Shown one piece after another: positions 33,381-46,059 of a stretch of 64,000 nucleotides of DNA. Location of the stretch: positions 39,505,135 through 39,569,134 of the forward strand of contig CM051517.1 of assembly GCA_028015205.1 (NCBI GenBank), written 5' to 3'. Under the pieces are notes generated by a model. It was not told the DNA's origin, did not search any database, and worked only from the letters and a program-made list of their open reading frames with translations. Numbering within the stretch: position 1 is the stretch's first letter; each line of letters starts with the position of its first letter. Both the position numbers and the translations under genes were made by a program. The DNA comes from Mytilisepta virgata (taxonomy: Eukaryota > Mollusca > Bivalvia > Mytilida > Mytilidae).

Positions 33381-34009
33381 TATTTCTATTCTAATATGAC
33401 GATTTCTACGACATTTTGAAACGCAGCAACATAGGTATTCGGACACGAAGACGCCATTACACAACGCAAGGTATACGATGTCGTTAAAGATTGTAGGAAA
33501 CTTTACTAAGCCGTCTGACGTCTGTGACGTTAGAATAAAAATATTCGTATTTTACCACGAATGTAGACTGGGGGCGTTTGAAGCAAGTCATATTAGTATT
33601 TATTATTAAAGTTTCATTACAATTACATATTGAATGTTACAGCATGTAGTAAATTCTATTTAAAACATCATTATTTATTTATTTTGTTTATCAAATATTT
33701 GTAACTAAATGTAATTGATTGAGTCCAGAATAAGTGAAGGGAATTGAAGATGCTTAAAGATTGTTAATTATATATATTTGGAGACATTTAAACTACCAGT
33801 TTTAAGAGTTTCAACACTAAATACAATATCATTTCTATGTTAACACAATTGAATTTTAGTGAAAAAAGCATTACTTTCGTACTGTTTTTCTTTGTTTCGT
33901 TTTTGATACTCTGTGCGCCTTAATTTAGAAAAGTTTCCTTTGTGGTTTTTTTTTCACGGAAAATACAAGTTAAGATTTACATGTAGTATGATTTATGTTT
34001 ACAGATATC
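33381..34009. other. Intergenic stretch
   Basis: A/T-rich; no gene recognised. Confidence 0.35.
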
Positions 34010-34640
34010 GATGTGCTACTTTTTCTTTCGAAGAAAGTTCGGGGATATTGCGATTATCTCCGTCCGTCCATCCGTCATAATTTCTTCTGACATCGATTCG
34101 TCCTTCATTTTTTTTGGATTGAGGCATTTAATTTCTTTATAGAATCGAGTTGCAAACCACTTGTTGATGCCCAATAAGGTTTTAGAATTTTCCAAACCGT
34201 GTTCCGACAGTGGTCGAATTTCGAAAACTGTGAATTTTTTTAATTTATGCATTTTAACAAAATTGTCATACAGGGTATGTAAATGCGCAATAAAGTTTTA
34301 AAACTTTGATTTTGAAAACATTGAGCCCATAGGTAGACCTTCAAAAATTGTAAATTAAAGCTTTTAACCTAAACTCCTCTTTTATTTTTCAATTTATGAA
34401 TTTTATTTCTTCACAGCATTGTCATATACTTTAGGCGTTAGAACTTTTATTTTAAAAAATTAGGGTCCACAGGGTAAGAATTTCTAAAATTGTGAATTTA
34501 ATCTTTTTTTAAAATTTTCATTGGGTTTAGAAATTTAATTTCTTAATAGAATGTTTACATATTATCTGTAGATGGGCAATAATGTTTTATATTTTTGACC
34601 TTGGAAAAGTGTCCAAAGTACAATGTACTTACAGGCGATG
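34010..34640. mobile_element. Interspersed repeat, GTCCGTCCGTCTGT family, copy 2
   Basis: Contains TTCGGGGATATTGCGATTAT, CTCCGTCCGTCCATCCGTC and several diverged internal units with TTTAATTTCTT and GTAGATG-type segments. The 78-residue minus-strand frame here belongs to the repeat. Confidence 0.6.
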
Positions 34641-35059
34641 TAAGGGGAGCTTTTTGTTTTTGATACTACTTTTTTGGCTTATTTGAGAAGTAAAACGTCA
34701 TTCATTCAAGGAAAACACGCGCTTCACTTCAGTTAATGGTCAAAATGCAGAGTATAAACTTGAAATTCATATGTTCCTCAAATATTGTGAATATTTTTTG
34801 GATTACAAAATGAAAGTGTATTAAACATCAAAGATTGGTTGATTGATGTCATTATCGTAGGACGGCTGTGAATTATCGTTTACGATTGCACTGTAGGGGT
34901 CAACTGGTTTCTTTGTTTTAGCAGACAATTTCTTGATTAAAATGTCGCAAATATTTTGTTTTGTAAATTGGGACTAATCTAATTTAAAAAAAATATATAT
35001 TTATTTCAATTGAATTATTACTTTTAATTGAACATTTTATTGTAAACAACTCCGATTAT
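34641..35059. other. Intergenic stretch
   Basis: Nothing recognised. Confidence 0.35.
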
Positions 35060-35525
35060 AAATTACTTCCTGCTCTAACGTTGACGTTGCGTCATTGTTT
35101 ACGTTAGATACAATTGGCCTACATGTTTGTAGTAGATCCTTCCGCGGCAGTTAGCGCATGTCAACTCAGTTCGATAAATGACGTTATCGGTCGCCGCAAA
35201 TCAAAGGAATAATTTTCAAATTACCTATAAATTACCCATGTACACCTTCCATATAAATTTGAGAAATGTAGAATTGAGAGCGCTAACAAGAAGTTGATAG
35301 GGAAAAACTAAGTCAAGGACAGTAACTCACAAAAAATTATCCGATAGCGCTCCTTTTCGGACTTGATCAAAGTATTGCCCATATACACTTTCCATGTAAA
35401 TTTAATTGAAATCCGTTGAGAAATGTAGAATTGAGAGCGCTAACGACAATTGTTGGCGGACACACGGACGGACGCAGTGAAAACTATAAGGTCGCGCATC
35501 TCCGATGCGGGACCCTGACAATTGT
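35060..35525. mobile_element. Interspersed repeat with internal direct duplication
   Basis: GAGAAATGTAGAATTGAGAG plus CGCTAAC occurs at about 35261 and again at 35418, each after a CACTTTCCAT-type segment. It ends with GGACACACGGACGGACGCAG and GCATCTCCGATGCGGGACCC. The style is that of abundant molluscan non-coding repeats; no protein. Confidence 0.55.
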
Positions 35526-36578
35526 TTAAAACCATTATTGAAAAAACTTTAACCTGGGAATATCGAATATTAGTCTAATAAACATCAAAATGGAAAAGAA
35601 GAACGGTCGAAAATACCATACCAAACAGTAAACGTCACCCAACAGACAAAAACTGGATAAAAGAGAACATAACAAACAAAAATAACACAGAGTAAGGATA
35701 GTCTGACTTGGTACAGACACTCAATAGTGGTGGGATTTAACCGGTTTTTATGAGTACCTCTCCTTATCTATCTTGAAACTCTGGTGTATAAAACATACTA
35801 TAACAGACAATACAATATAATTATAAATTAAATGTACCAACAAGGTGGCCGCTTGCTAGAACTTCAATATTTGGTTAGACGTTACATGGTCAGAATGTGC
35901 TCGTTATAACTGTAAAACTAACTAAGGCTCTCATAGCTGCTGGTCGGATACCGTCGCTCTATTAAACGGGAAAGCCAGAACTAACACTCCCATATAGGGT
36001 TTGGTGCTATCTACTCATGGAGTTCAATAAAAATCGACAGTATTCGTGATAGGGCAGTATAAATTTAAAGTCTTCAACTTTATTTTGAGAATTACATAAA
36101 AGCTGTAACTAATTCCAGGTTCTTCATTTACTTTCGTCATTTAATTAGGCTTTGTTTGTTTTTCAATACATCAGGACCAAATGAAGGATTCGGTAATGTA
36201 TATTAAAAAGATTTACCTTGAGAGAAAAAGTGAAAAGCGGAAATGTTCCATTTCTACGTTAATTTGCTGGTAATATTAGACACACGTTTTATCAGAAATT
36301 AAATCCAGAAAGCCATTAGTAATAGTTTCTGTGAGAAGCGTTTTAGTGAAAGTGTTTACAGAGTATAAAAACCTTAATTTAAAAAAAATCCAATAGGTTA
36401 ATGGGATATTAGAAGCAAATTTTTGATAGATCTGAAATGTTCATCCTGCACAGGTAATTTGTTCTTTTGTTGATTTAAACAAAGAAATTAGCATAAAATA
36501 TTCAAGATTTAGCTATCGGTGTAAGCACAGTAACAGTTATCGGTATTCATGATCACATCACAATATGTATATATAATC
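35526..36578. other. Intergenic stretch with repeat fragments
   Basis: The segment around 35830-35960 (GCTCTCATAGCTGCTGGTC) recurs next to the LINE end near 39010. No gene recognised. Confidence 0.35.
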
Positions 36579-36800
36579 TGCATTTTGACAGCTACATATC
36601 ATAAAATATCATCACGTGAGCCAGAATATGAAGCTTGGGACGAGTGAGCTTAACTGCATTTTGACAGCTACATATCGCAAAATATCATCCCGTGAGCCAG
36701 AATATGAAGCTTGGGACGAGTCAGCGTAGCGAACGAGTCCCAAATCTTCATATTCTGTCGAGCGGGGTGATATTTTACGATATGTAGCTGTCAAAATGCA
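36579..36800. mobile_element. Palindromic element, copy 2, with duplicated left arm
   Basis: A complete 146-bp hairpin (36655-36800) of the family at 25894-26038, preceded by an extra left arm at about 36579-36650. Both arms read TGCATTTTGACAGCTACATA, then CCAGAATATGAAGCTTGGGA. Only one right arm exists. Confidence 0.8.
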
Positions 36801-37679
36801 CATAATATATAAATAAGCTCCATTCGCGAAACAACTTCTGACTAAAATATGCGTAACGTAAAATAATCACTCAAATTTAACCAAGGAGACTACATATTTA
36901 AACAACATTTTGTACTAATTCAGGCGAAAATATGGACATATAAAAATAAAGCGTACGTTAAAAAAATTGATTTAATCCCAAATAATGAAATGCAATGGAA
37001 AGAGCGGAAAGAAGTCCCAGCAGACATTATCAGCATCGAGGAAAGACGCATTTTGTTGATGTCAATTTTAGAAATTTCTTCATCATTCATTTAAATAAAA
37101 CGCCATAATATAAAACAAAGGAATACCAAATCTTGATATATGTATTAATATTTTGCAATTTTGAAAGCTAATTAATAAGTTCTAAGCTGCCAAACGTTGG
37201 GAAAATTTGTTGATAATTCCTGCTGACTGTTGATAACTCCTGCTCAGCGCAACAAGCTGATAGAATTACAGGGAAGGATGATAATTACTATTAAACACCT
37301 TCTGTACATCTAAATTGTGTATCATTTGTATCTACACGCTAATCTTGTGTCACACGTTCGCTTTTTTCAAGAAAATAAGTTTATGATAAACTTATCAACG
37401 TTCATATAAATCTAACAGCTAATGTCGAGTTTTAGGATTTTCACTGTGATATGTAATTTTAATAAAATCTAGTTAATATTGTAGAATATCTATTCTCAAA
37501 TCATTTTTTTTTCTTTTACTACTACATGTATGTTTTACTTTTGAATAGACAGAAAAGCTTATCAACCACAAATCGATCAATTAATACCCCCTAATTGACA
37601 GTCCTTATAACTAAAACTATATACAAAGTATAAAATACAACCATAGAATTAACAAACAGTTGGGATAGCATGACTTAGT
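36801..37679. other. Intergenic stretch
   Basis: No gene or repeat recognised. Confidence 0.35.
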
Positions 37680-38960
37680 ATACAAATTCAAATTCAAATT
37701 CAAATTCTTTATTGATTTAAATCACGGCCAACAAAGGATTGTGATCAGCAAAAAAAAAAAAACAAAACAGAATAACAAATGTACATGACACAAATGATAA
37801 AATATATCAATATACATTACATATCAAATCAAAATCAAACTTACAGTAAATGTTACATCACGGCTGAGGACTTAACTTTATTTAACAAGTTAATACATAA
37901 TAATAATATTTCTCTTGCTAGATATTGCCAGAAATAAAAGCCTCACAGAATATTGTTATTACCATGTAGAGCATTTCCACTGATACTATGACACCGGAAT
38001 ATAATTCTAAAATCATGATTAATAAAATTGAAAAGAAGTCACATGGACCAGCAACTATTTGAGCTGTTTGCGCAACAAGTACATCCTGTTAACAGATTGC
38101 ACACAAAGTTTCATTATGTCAAAGTCATTAGAACTGAGAATTAGTTTAAATCTATCAAAATTACTCATGTTTTGAAAGTGTGATATAATAGCAGACAGTT
38201 CATCAAATAATTTTTGTCTAATTTCCGAAAGTATGGAACACTGCATAATAAAATGAAACTCATCTTCAATATCATCTTTACATAGAGGACATATTCTATC
38301 TTGTAATGAAATATTCCTATGACGGCCTTGCTCAATAAGCAAATTACTATTGCTTATTCTTACTCTAATATAATTTGATATAGATTCCTTCTCAAGATCT
38401 AATAATAAAAATTTTTCAAATTCATAATTACTTTTAAGCTTTCTGTATGTCCTCAATTTATTAGCATTAGGCTTGTTATTATCATCATACAAGCACTTAT
38501 TCCAATATCTACAAAAACAATCATACATTTTTTTTTACCAAATGATAAAACCAATCTTTTCTTCGAAAATGTAGTCTGATTTTCCCATGTATGGTTAAAC
38601 CCCGACTTAGTAAACAATAATTTTAACTTTGATGCATAACTATTTTTCAATTTAACATTGTTTTTGTATGCAAGGTGGACTAATACATATTTATCAGCAT
38701 TTATCAAATGACACCAAAAACCAATTGATAACTTTAATGCATCTATTGCAATAGGCATAACCCCTAATTCAGAAAATACTACTAAATTCGTGGCTCCTCT
38801 ATTGACTCCTAACATATATTTATAGAACTTTAATTGGACTTTAACAGGTGGAAAAGACATAAACCTTTCTTCCAAATTGCATTTATCCTTAACTAAAAAA
38901 TCCAACGACAATATTTCACTACAATAATACTTCAATACAGATACTTAGCAGTATGATTAC
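37680..38960 (-). mobile_element. 5'-truncated LINE 3' end
   Basis: Minus-strand C-terminal part of a LINE polyprotein in two frames. The 3' end at 37680-37710 carries a short (GAATTT)n tail, typical of LINEs that end in microsatellite-like repeats instead of poly-A. Confidence 0.75.
38055..38935 (-). pseudogene. LINE polyprotein C-terminus, frameshifted
   Basis: First frame (38453-38935) has FKYMLGVNRGATNLVVFSEL-like sequence, actually FYKYMLGVNRGATNLVV, GVMPIAIDALKLSIGFW and NHTWENQTTFSKK. The second (38055-38528) has RICPLCKDDIEDEFHFIMQC, the Cys motif of LINE C-termini. The switch lies at an A/T run near 38525, consistent with a one-base slip in the run. Inactive. Confidence 0.75.
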
Positions 38961-39677
38961 CTACAAGGTGACGGCTAGCTACAAATGATACACAATTTAG
39001 ATATACAGAAGGGTCTAAGGCTCTCATAGCTGCTGGTCAGATATCTGACAAAGTACTTTTATTTGTTAAAACTGATTGTAATGGAATTACAATTTAAAAT
39101 ACAAAAAGGCATGTAATAGACCCATTTCCTAGTATTTATATGTTTTTTATTTTATGGAATTATATAATGATTTTTTATATTTTTTTAATTGTACTGCATG
39201 CATACAGTTATTCTTTAATCATTGTGTAATATAAGGTTAACAAGTAAGTGAAGTATGAAGATACACTTATTTTAATGGTTTGCAACATAAAGAAGATAAC
39301 AGCAATAAGGAAAAGGAAATTGTAAGGGAGTTCCACAAATTATAATTTGTTATTTATTTGAAATAAATCCATTACTGATATGGTAATTTCATACTAATAC
39401 ATTTTGATTTATTAATTCCTTTATTACATATAAACAAGTGCCACTGTACTTTTATCGTTTGTCGGACATTTAAATATTTTTTTCCTTGTCCTTTTATTTG
39501 ATTTCTTCGCTTGAAAACGTGAGATAAAAAGAAAACAAGGAAATACTTTTTTCCTGAAAGATTGATCCTCCTATTCCGAACATTTACCGTGATGTTTCAC
39601 GTATCGTCTGCGTGGCCTAGTGCAGCACAAAATGCCGTTGAATTCTCCATGAAGAAAGAAAGAGCTTTATTCTAGCA
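38961..39677. other. Region upstream of the DUF4239-like gene
   Basis: Between the LINE relic and the start codon at 39678; should hold the promoter and 5' UTR. No motif I would name. Confidence 0.35.
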
Positions 39678-39777
39678 ATGTCTAATACAAGTAAAACACA
39701 AGATGGTACTGCAAATAGTGCTTCATTGGAAGAAATATTACTTACTCCAGTGGTTATTGCCCTGCTTGGATGTTTTT
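39678..39777 (+). CDS. DUF4239-like gene exon 1
   Basis: 33 codons plus one base. Starts MSNTSKTQDG and ends in a hydrophobic segment at a TTTGTAAGT donor. Confidence 0.65.
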
Positions 39778-42700
39778 GTAAGTAAATTAAAATTTTACAA
39801 ATGAAAAGTTAAGAAATATTTTCACATTAATTTAAACTTTTGTAGGGATGAAGGTAATAAGAAATAAATCTTTTTAAAAGTAACAATATATCTAGCGATA
39901 CAAATACAGATGAAATATTTCCGTGAATTCTACGTTTTTTTTATATATTATCCCCGCACTTCGAATCAAGTTCGGGGATATTTGTAATCGGCCCGTCTGT
40001 CCGTCCGTCTGTACGTGTGTCCGTCTGTCTGTCTGGCCGTTTGTCCGTTTGTCCGTCCGTTAGATAATCTTGTCTACAGAACTCCTCGTTCATTTTTAAC
40101 TTCCTGCATTTAATTTCTATACAGTATTATCACAAACTGTATGTAGATGCGCAACAAGGTTTTAGAATTTTGATTTTCAAAAATAGGGGCCCCCAGGGGT
40201 CGAATTTCGAAAACTGGAAATTTAAACTAAACTGCTTATTATTTTTTTCATTTTATGCTTTTAATTTCTATACAATATTGTCATATACTGTATGTAGATG
40301 CGCAATGAGTTTTAGAATTTTGATTTTGACAACTTGAGGCACACAGGGGCTGTATTTCGGAAATAGTGAATTTAAGCTTGTGCTTTAAACTCCTCTTTCA
40401 TTTTTCATTTAGATTTAACAAATTTATTTGTATATATATGATATTGTTCTTTATTTTCTGTAGATATGCGAAAAGGTTTTTAATTTTTAAAATCTATTAA
40501 GGGATCAAATTTTGAGACCGAAAATGGTGAAATTACTAATTTTGCTTTGTCTCTGGAAATACTCATTCATTTTTTGTTTCAGTGGTTTCATTTGTGTATA
40601 ATATTGTTCTTCACTATGTGTAGATGTGCTATAAGGTTTTCAATTTTGAAATTTGATTCAAGGTTCCAATTTTCAGACTGAAATTGTTAAATTGCTAATT
40701 TTTCACTGTTAATTGTTTTTGACTTGTGCAGTGCGGAGATTGACATCGTTTATGATGGTACAAATTTCTAGTTCTTATTGTAAAAATGGAAAAAGAAGGG
40801 CTGAAAATCACATTCTATGAATTAATAACTTGACTTTTATTGCCATTTTATAGATTTGACATACTTCAGTTTTATTTTTAGAAACGTTTATAATTTACCT
40901 ATTTGCGTTCAGCAGAAATATTTCACCCAAATTTTAGAATTTTATATTATTTAAGGAATTATATTTTTCTGTTTTAGGCTACATTGTACTCTACCTATCA
41001 TCCCGCTGGAAATCTTCTCTGAGAGAGATTCGAAAACGCAAGAAAACCGCGGATTCATCCTCTGTATGTTTTGACTATAACATTTGCATCTACCACGAAA
41101 AAGAAGGTTTTTTCTCATGCAGAGATTGTGTAATATTTGAAAGCTTTCTTTCGTTTGAAAATGGCTTTAAGGAATTATTCACTATTTTGATTCCTCCTCT
41201 TCTGGCGATGTTGTTTTGTCCAATAACACTCTTGTCACATGAACACTTAGTTATTTTCTTCTGGTCCGACAAAGAGTCTATACCTGATATCAACGACGCT
41301 ATTGCATGTTTTCTTGTGCCTGCTGGAATGGTGTATGCTATCACATTTGCTTCTGCAGTCGAACAAGTAATGACAAAACAAAATACACTTTCAACACAGC
41401 TGAATGATGAAGTAAATATATCTCGGCAAATAATGGGTATGGTTCTTAAGTGTGCAAGTCTTTCTAGAACACAAAAAGTCGCCATCTTTAGAATCCTTCA
41501 GTCGATCGTTATAAACAGAATGCAACAGATTCATAGTGACTGTATAGTCCGCAAAGGTGAGGAATTTTTTTCATTCATTCATATTTTGTTTGTTTTTGTT
41601 GTTACGATTTTTTTGTTTCTTGTTGGTATTGTATTTGGTAATTTTTCTCCCTTAGTTTAATGGTTTTAACCGCTCCCTATTCTAGCGTTTCTCCAAATAA
41701 TAGCTTTCTTAACAAAGCGGATATAATATGTCATTTATGTAATACTACATTTGGGGATGAATTTAACTCTCTTTTTTGTTTGTAGTAATCGTCAAATTCA
41801 GAAATGTATTCCTAAATATTTTACTGAAATTCCAACCGATTACAAAATTACTGGATTAATGTCAATTTGTCAAGTTGTATTAAAATATCTTAAAGTATGT
41901 AAAACGTATGTAATTTTAACTGATTATGACATTTAGATTACATATATATAAATATATTTATATAATGTATATATACATATTGTTTTTCTGTCTGTCATCT
42001 GAATTGTTTGTTTGTTATATACCAATATGACGACAGAGCTTTACTTGGTATCCTTACCTGAAGAATTACCTACATCCAAATTGAAAATAAAGAGACCACA
42101 GACACACGAACTTCTACATCATATCTAGATTTCTAGTTGTACATATATAATAATGGGTGATTGAAATCAAAACTTGGACAAACGTGGTGATTGTGAACAT
42201 CCCCTTTGTAGTATACCAAGGTCTCCAACCTATCGTTCAAGGGCTACTACGTGAAAACAAAAAGAAACTAGCCCAAATCCTTTAATTTCACTTTTCGTTA
42301 TATGAATGACGTATTGTCATTAAATAACGACAAATTACAAGACTTTCTGCATCTCATCTACCCCAGTGAGCTTGAAATTAAGGATACTACAGATACATCA
42401 AAGTCCGCTTCATATTTGGATTTGTTTCTTCAAATAAACAATGAGGGACATTTGAAGACAAAACTTTAGGAAAAACGTGATGAATTCAACTTTCCTATTG
42501 TTAAGTTTCCCTTCTTGAGTAGCAATATACCAGCATCACCTGCATATGGCGTCTACGTTTCTCAGCTTATCCGATTTTCAAGGAAATGCGTGAGTTAGCC
42601 TGACTTTCGACAAAGAGAATTACTGCTGTCACAAAAGCTTCTTAACGAGGGTTTTATCAAGGATAAGTTGATGTCATCACATAGGACATTTTACTGTCGT

Positions 42701-44859
42701 CATCGCGAATTTATTGACTGTTACAGTGTTCCAATGTCTAAGATGATGTTGGGCCTGTTCCCGCTGTCGTACCATTTCATGTGCCTCCACAAATTTGTGA
42801 CTTCCAGTGGATTGACTTTGTTGAACTTCACGACGGGTGTCGTATACGGGGCAGACCTACCCTTCCGGAGCACCTGGGTTCACTCCTGGTTTCGTGTTGT
42901 TCATTGTTTTTTAGTTTTCAGTGTTTATTTGTTGTGTTTGTGCTTGTTCATTTGTCTTCCCGGGTTTGTCTGTCCAATGGATTACATTTTTTTATTTGAA
43001 TCTTAGGTATATTTGTCCTCTTTACAGTTCACAGCTGATTTGCTACTGCCGCGACTTTTTGCAGTCACCTAAACTTCTAAGACAAAGTTATGTTACGTCT
43101 CTTTAATTTCATCACTCCTAAAGTATTACGGTCGTCATAACGAATTGATTGGCCGAAACGAAGTTTCTATCTTGCGAATGAGACTAGACATCTTTAGTTA
43201 GATTTCACGTCCTTATGGAATTGACCCTCATCGAACTTGACACCCCACCAGACCTGACACTTCACTGGCAATGTGACGAGTACCGTTAACGGGGAAGTTC
43301 ACATTGTGAAGTTTTTAGTGTCTGCTATGTGTTCTAATTCTCTGTGGTTCGTTTGGTTATATATGTATAGAATATGCTCTCTTTGCTTCTTCTTACTTTT
43401 GTCTTATTGTTCCGCCGATACTGATCCCATACTAAGGATACTAAATAATGAAATATTCATCAAAAAAGTTCTATTTTAAACATGGTTTGTGAGGGAGAAT
43501 AGCGTTTTAAACACAAAAAGTGGGAAAACTACTATTTTTTAAATTCTTCTTACTTGTGAATCCTCTTTTGGTTTTATTGACATTTTTCTCTGTTTTAATA
43601 CATATGCGTAATGGATTCTACCTCTTTCTATACTTTTGTAACTGTGCTTAACTTTTTTTTTGTAACTTATGACTTTGTTGAACTTCACGATGGGTGCCGT
43701 ATACGGAGCAGGAACTGCTTACCCTTCCGGAGCACCTGGGTTCACTCCTGGTTTTTATAGGAGTTCGTGTTGTTCATTGTTTTTTAGTTTTCTGTGTTTA
43801 TTTGTTGTGCTTGTGGTTGTTTATTTGTCTTCCCGGGTTTGTCTGTCCAATGGATTACGTTTGTTTTGATTGCTCCTCATGTATGTTTGTCCTTTTTAAA
43901 ACTGACGGTTACTTTCTGAACTCCAGATTCTTAAGGAAAAAGCATTTGGGTTTAAAAATATTGCTTTGATAACATTTAATTCTTCTGACTTATTTTAATT
44001 TTCAGTGGACACATGGGAAATTATTGAACATATGAAACCTGCAAGATTGCACACTATGACTTACTCAGAAAAAATCCTGTTTAAAAGGATCACGAAATGT
44101 GTCTTCAAATTAGCCTCCAATCTTCCAGAGAACGGGCGCCTCTACAATCGCATGCATACTGTACAGTAAGTATTTTTTAAGTTCATTTCAATGGAATATT
44201 ATATTATCAAAATTAATAAAATTACCTACTGTTCTAAAGGTATACAACAAATGGGTTTTAATTTCAGGTATTGAAAATCTTTAAAATAACAAAAACAATT
44301 TAACTATGCATTTCTTTTGCCTGATAATTACGATTATCAGCTAACTGTACAAATATGGCAGAACACTTATTTTATTGAGAGGAGAGTAAGAAAACTCGAG
44401 ATACCTTGAATTTTTCTATCATAGAGCGTACCAATTTCGGCAGTCAGTCTGGAAGAAATATACAAACAAAATCGTGATGACTTTAATTTAACTTTGGAAG
44501 GGATTAATTAAGTTAAACCGTCAGGATACCTTATATTCTTTAAAAATTGAATTATAATTTTCCTAATTTAATCATAAACATGGTTATATTTGTTTTATTT
44601 CAGATGGATTATACTTGAAAGCTTGGGTTATTTTACCTTTCTAGGAATTCTTCTGATTCAGGCCAGTTCTTACAGATTAGAATTAGCTATGTGTATCGTA
44701 ACTGTGGTTTCCATAACTCTGTTAACCACAGCTGTCAGCGATTTAGATTCTCCGTTCCATGGATTTTTCCGTCTTGAACTGGATTTTATCAGTAATTTCT
44801 TACAGGAGTTACGAAATCATATGAATCCAAACTATACCGACATTGTAACAGTTAACTGA
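39678..44859 (+). CDS. DUF4239 (bestrophin-like) family membrane protein
   Basis: Four exons, 39678-39777, 40978-41556, 44006-44165 and 44604-44859, with agreeing phases (1, 1, 2) and a total of 1,095 bp: 364 residues and a stop. Residues about 20-40 form a first membrane helix (LLTPVVIALLGCFCYIVLYL), a second is around ELFTILIPPLLAMLFCPITL, a third around FLVPAGMVYAITFASAVEQV, with two more in the last exon. The VPAGMVYAITFASAVEQVMT region and the late A-V-S-D-L-D-S-P-F-H-G-F motif resemble DUF4239 proteins, which have no settled function; some are called bestrophin-like. It converges on the carboxylesterase. Confidence 0.7.
39945..40745. mobile_element. Interspersed repeat, GTCCGTCCGTCTGT family, copy 3
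   Basis: In intron 1 of the DUF4239-like gene. Contains TTCGGGGATATTTG, a run of GTCTGTCCGTCCGTCTGT and four or five diverged internal units of about 120 bp with TGTAGATGCGCAA-type segments. Confidence 0.65.
40978..41556 (+). CDS. DUF4239-like gene exon 2
   Basis: 579 bp from TGTTTTAG to GGTGAGG with no stop in frame. Basic stretch RKRKKT follows the first helix, then a Cys-containing loop (C-x-D-Y-N-I-C, C-R-D-C) and two membrane segments. The frame stays open past the donor, but the spliced form is supported by the phases of exons 3 and 4. Confidence 0.75.
42030..43330 (+). mobile_element. Penelope-like RT relic with tail, in intron 3
   Basis: Broken reading: KSFNFTFRYMNDVLSLNN (where intact members would have D-D), HLIYPSELEIKDTTDTSKSA then SYLDLFLQINNEGHLKTKL, NFPIVKFPFLSSNIPASPAY then GVYVSQLIRFSRKC, and LLLSQKLLNEGFI. 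The tail with TTCCGGAGCACCTGGGTTCA follows at 42860. In the same orientation as the host gene. Confidence 0.65.
43660..43965 (+). mobile_element. Second copy of the retroelement tail
   Basis: Direct repeat of about 42810-43000 (TGACTTTGTTGAACTTCACG onward), about 850 bp downstream, with a few base changes. The 66- and 91-residue frames here are part of the tail, not genes. Confidence 0.7.
44006..44165 (+). CDS. DUF4239-like gene exon 3
   Basis: 160 bp, acceptor AATTTTCAG, donor CAGTAAGT. Encodes VDTWEIIEHMKPARLH, YSEKILFKRITKC and NGRLYNRMHTVQ, probably a cytosolic or lumenal helical region before the C-terminal helices. Confidence 0.7.
44604..44859 (+). CDS. DUF4239-like gene exon 4
   Basis: 256 bp from TTATTTCAG to TGA. 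Two membrane helices (around GYFTFLGILLIQ and AMCIVTVVSITLLTTAV), then SDLDSPFHGFFRLE, the family-like signature, and a short tail. Confidence 0.75.
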
Positions 44860-45713
44860 TAAACAATAAGTTCACAATTATTATAGTCTTTAGATAATCA
44901 GGTTATGTTTTCAAAAAGAAATCATGGTGATGACTAAAAGATTCTTTCTTTGACTATTATAAATCAGTTTAAATGCTCAAGGTTGAATTATGTTATCAAA
45001 ATATTGGCAGTTGAGTGAACAAAAATTATATTCACTAAAGGAGAGAAGAAATGAGTAAGTCCACAGGCTTGATCTAATGTATGTGTTGTAATTACATTTA
45101 TTTGATATCAGAGAAAATTTAGTTGTTTTTATTGGTTAAAACATGGTCATGTGGTATTTACTAATCTGCGTGCCAAGCAGCCATTATAATGATAATGCCC
45201 GCGGTTATTAACACACGGTAGTGCCTGCTTGCAATTTAGAGTTACGTCCCCTTTTTAAAACGCAAACGTGATGCAGCAGTTGACTGGCTTTTCAAACTTA
45301 GACATCTAGAGGTTGCCACATTCTCTTCAACAAGTGGGAAAAAGGTTTATTGCAACTGCACATCTATGGCTATACACAAAATAGACATTTCTAGATGAAA
45401 TTTTGGTTTCAATGAAATAAAAACAACACTTGCTCAAATAGTATTGTTGTGATATTATGCAACAGGGTGTCTTTTTTATGTACTTAGTAGGTATCAATAT
45501 TTCGAACAATAAATTCTTGTCAGTAATGCTTGAAGCAGAAAAAAGAATAGATATGGGGAACTTCCATGAATGTACAATATACCAGCATACTACCAAAGGT
45601 AATGACATAATCATAAACACACACCCATAGGTCATCATGAGGTCTTCAACATACGTGTACATGAAAGGAACCCACATCCAGCAGATTTATATTTTTCAAT
45701 GAAATAAACACAA
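44860..45713. other. Spacer between convergent genes, left part
   Basis: 3' flank of the DUF4239-like gene. A 116-residue minus-strand frame at 45327 has no family features and overlaps repeat-like sequence. Confidence 0.35.
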
Positions 45714-45864
45714 TAGTTGCTTATATAGAGGGCATTATCATGATAGATTGACTGCCCTCGCGACATATATTGCCTTCAACATTAATTATGTCAATGTTTC
45801 AGGCAATATCACTGTCCCTCGGGCAGTCAATATATCATTATAATGCCCTCTATATAAGCAACTA
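45714..45864. mobile_element. 151-bp palindromic element
   Basis: TAGTTGCTTATATAGAGGGC at the left mirrors GCCCTCTATATAAGCAACTA at the right; inner arms share GATTGACTGCCCTCG-type and TATTGCC segments. Single hairpin. Confidence 0.85.
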
Positions 45865-46059
45865 TAGTATAAGTGTTTTACAAGGAAATAAAAAATGTTG
45901 CAGCACTTTTTCACACAATATACACGAACAAATGTTGGATTTAAATGTTCCCCGTAAGAAAGACTTTTCTTGAGATATAAAGCTAGTGTCAGAATAAACC
46001 CGAAAAATATTTTATTGAATATTTTAAATTTTAAATCTGAATTACCTTATAGATTATTT

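Noticed and set aside
34016..34252. 78-residue minus-strand ORF
   Set aside because: Lies fully in an interspersed repeat with copies at 21190 and 39945, where the frame is not conserved.
41090..41485. 131-residue minus-strand ORF
   Set aside because: Antisense to exon 2 of the DUF4239-like gene, which is supported by splice phases and conserved motifs.
42668..43969. ORFs of 60-112 residues rich in Cys, Phe and Leu
   Set aside because: They arise from the non-coding retroelement tail; the same frames appear in other tail copies with indels.
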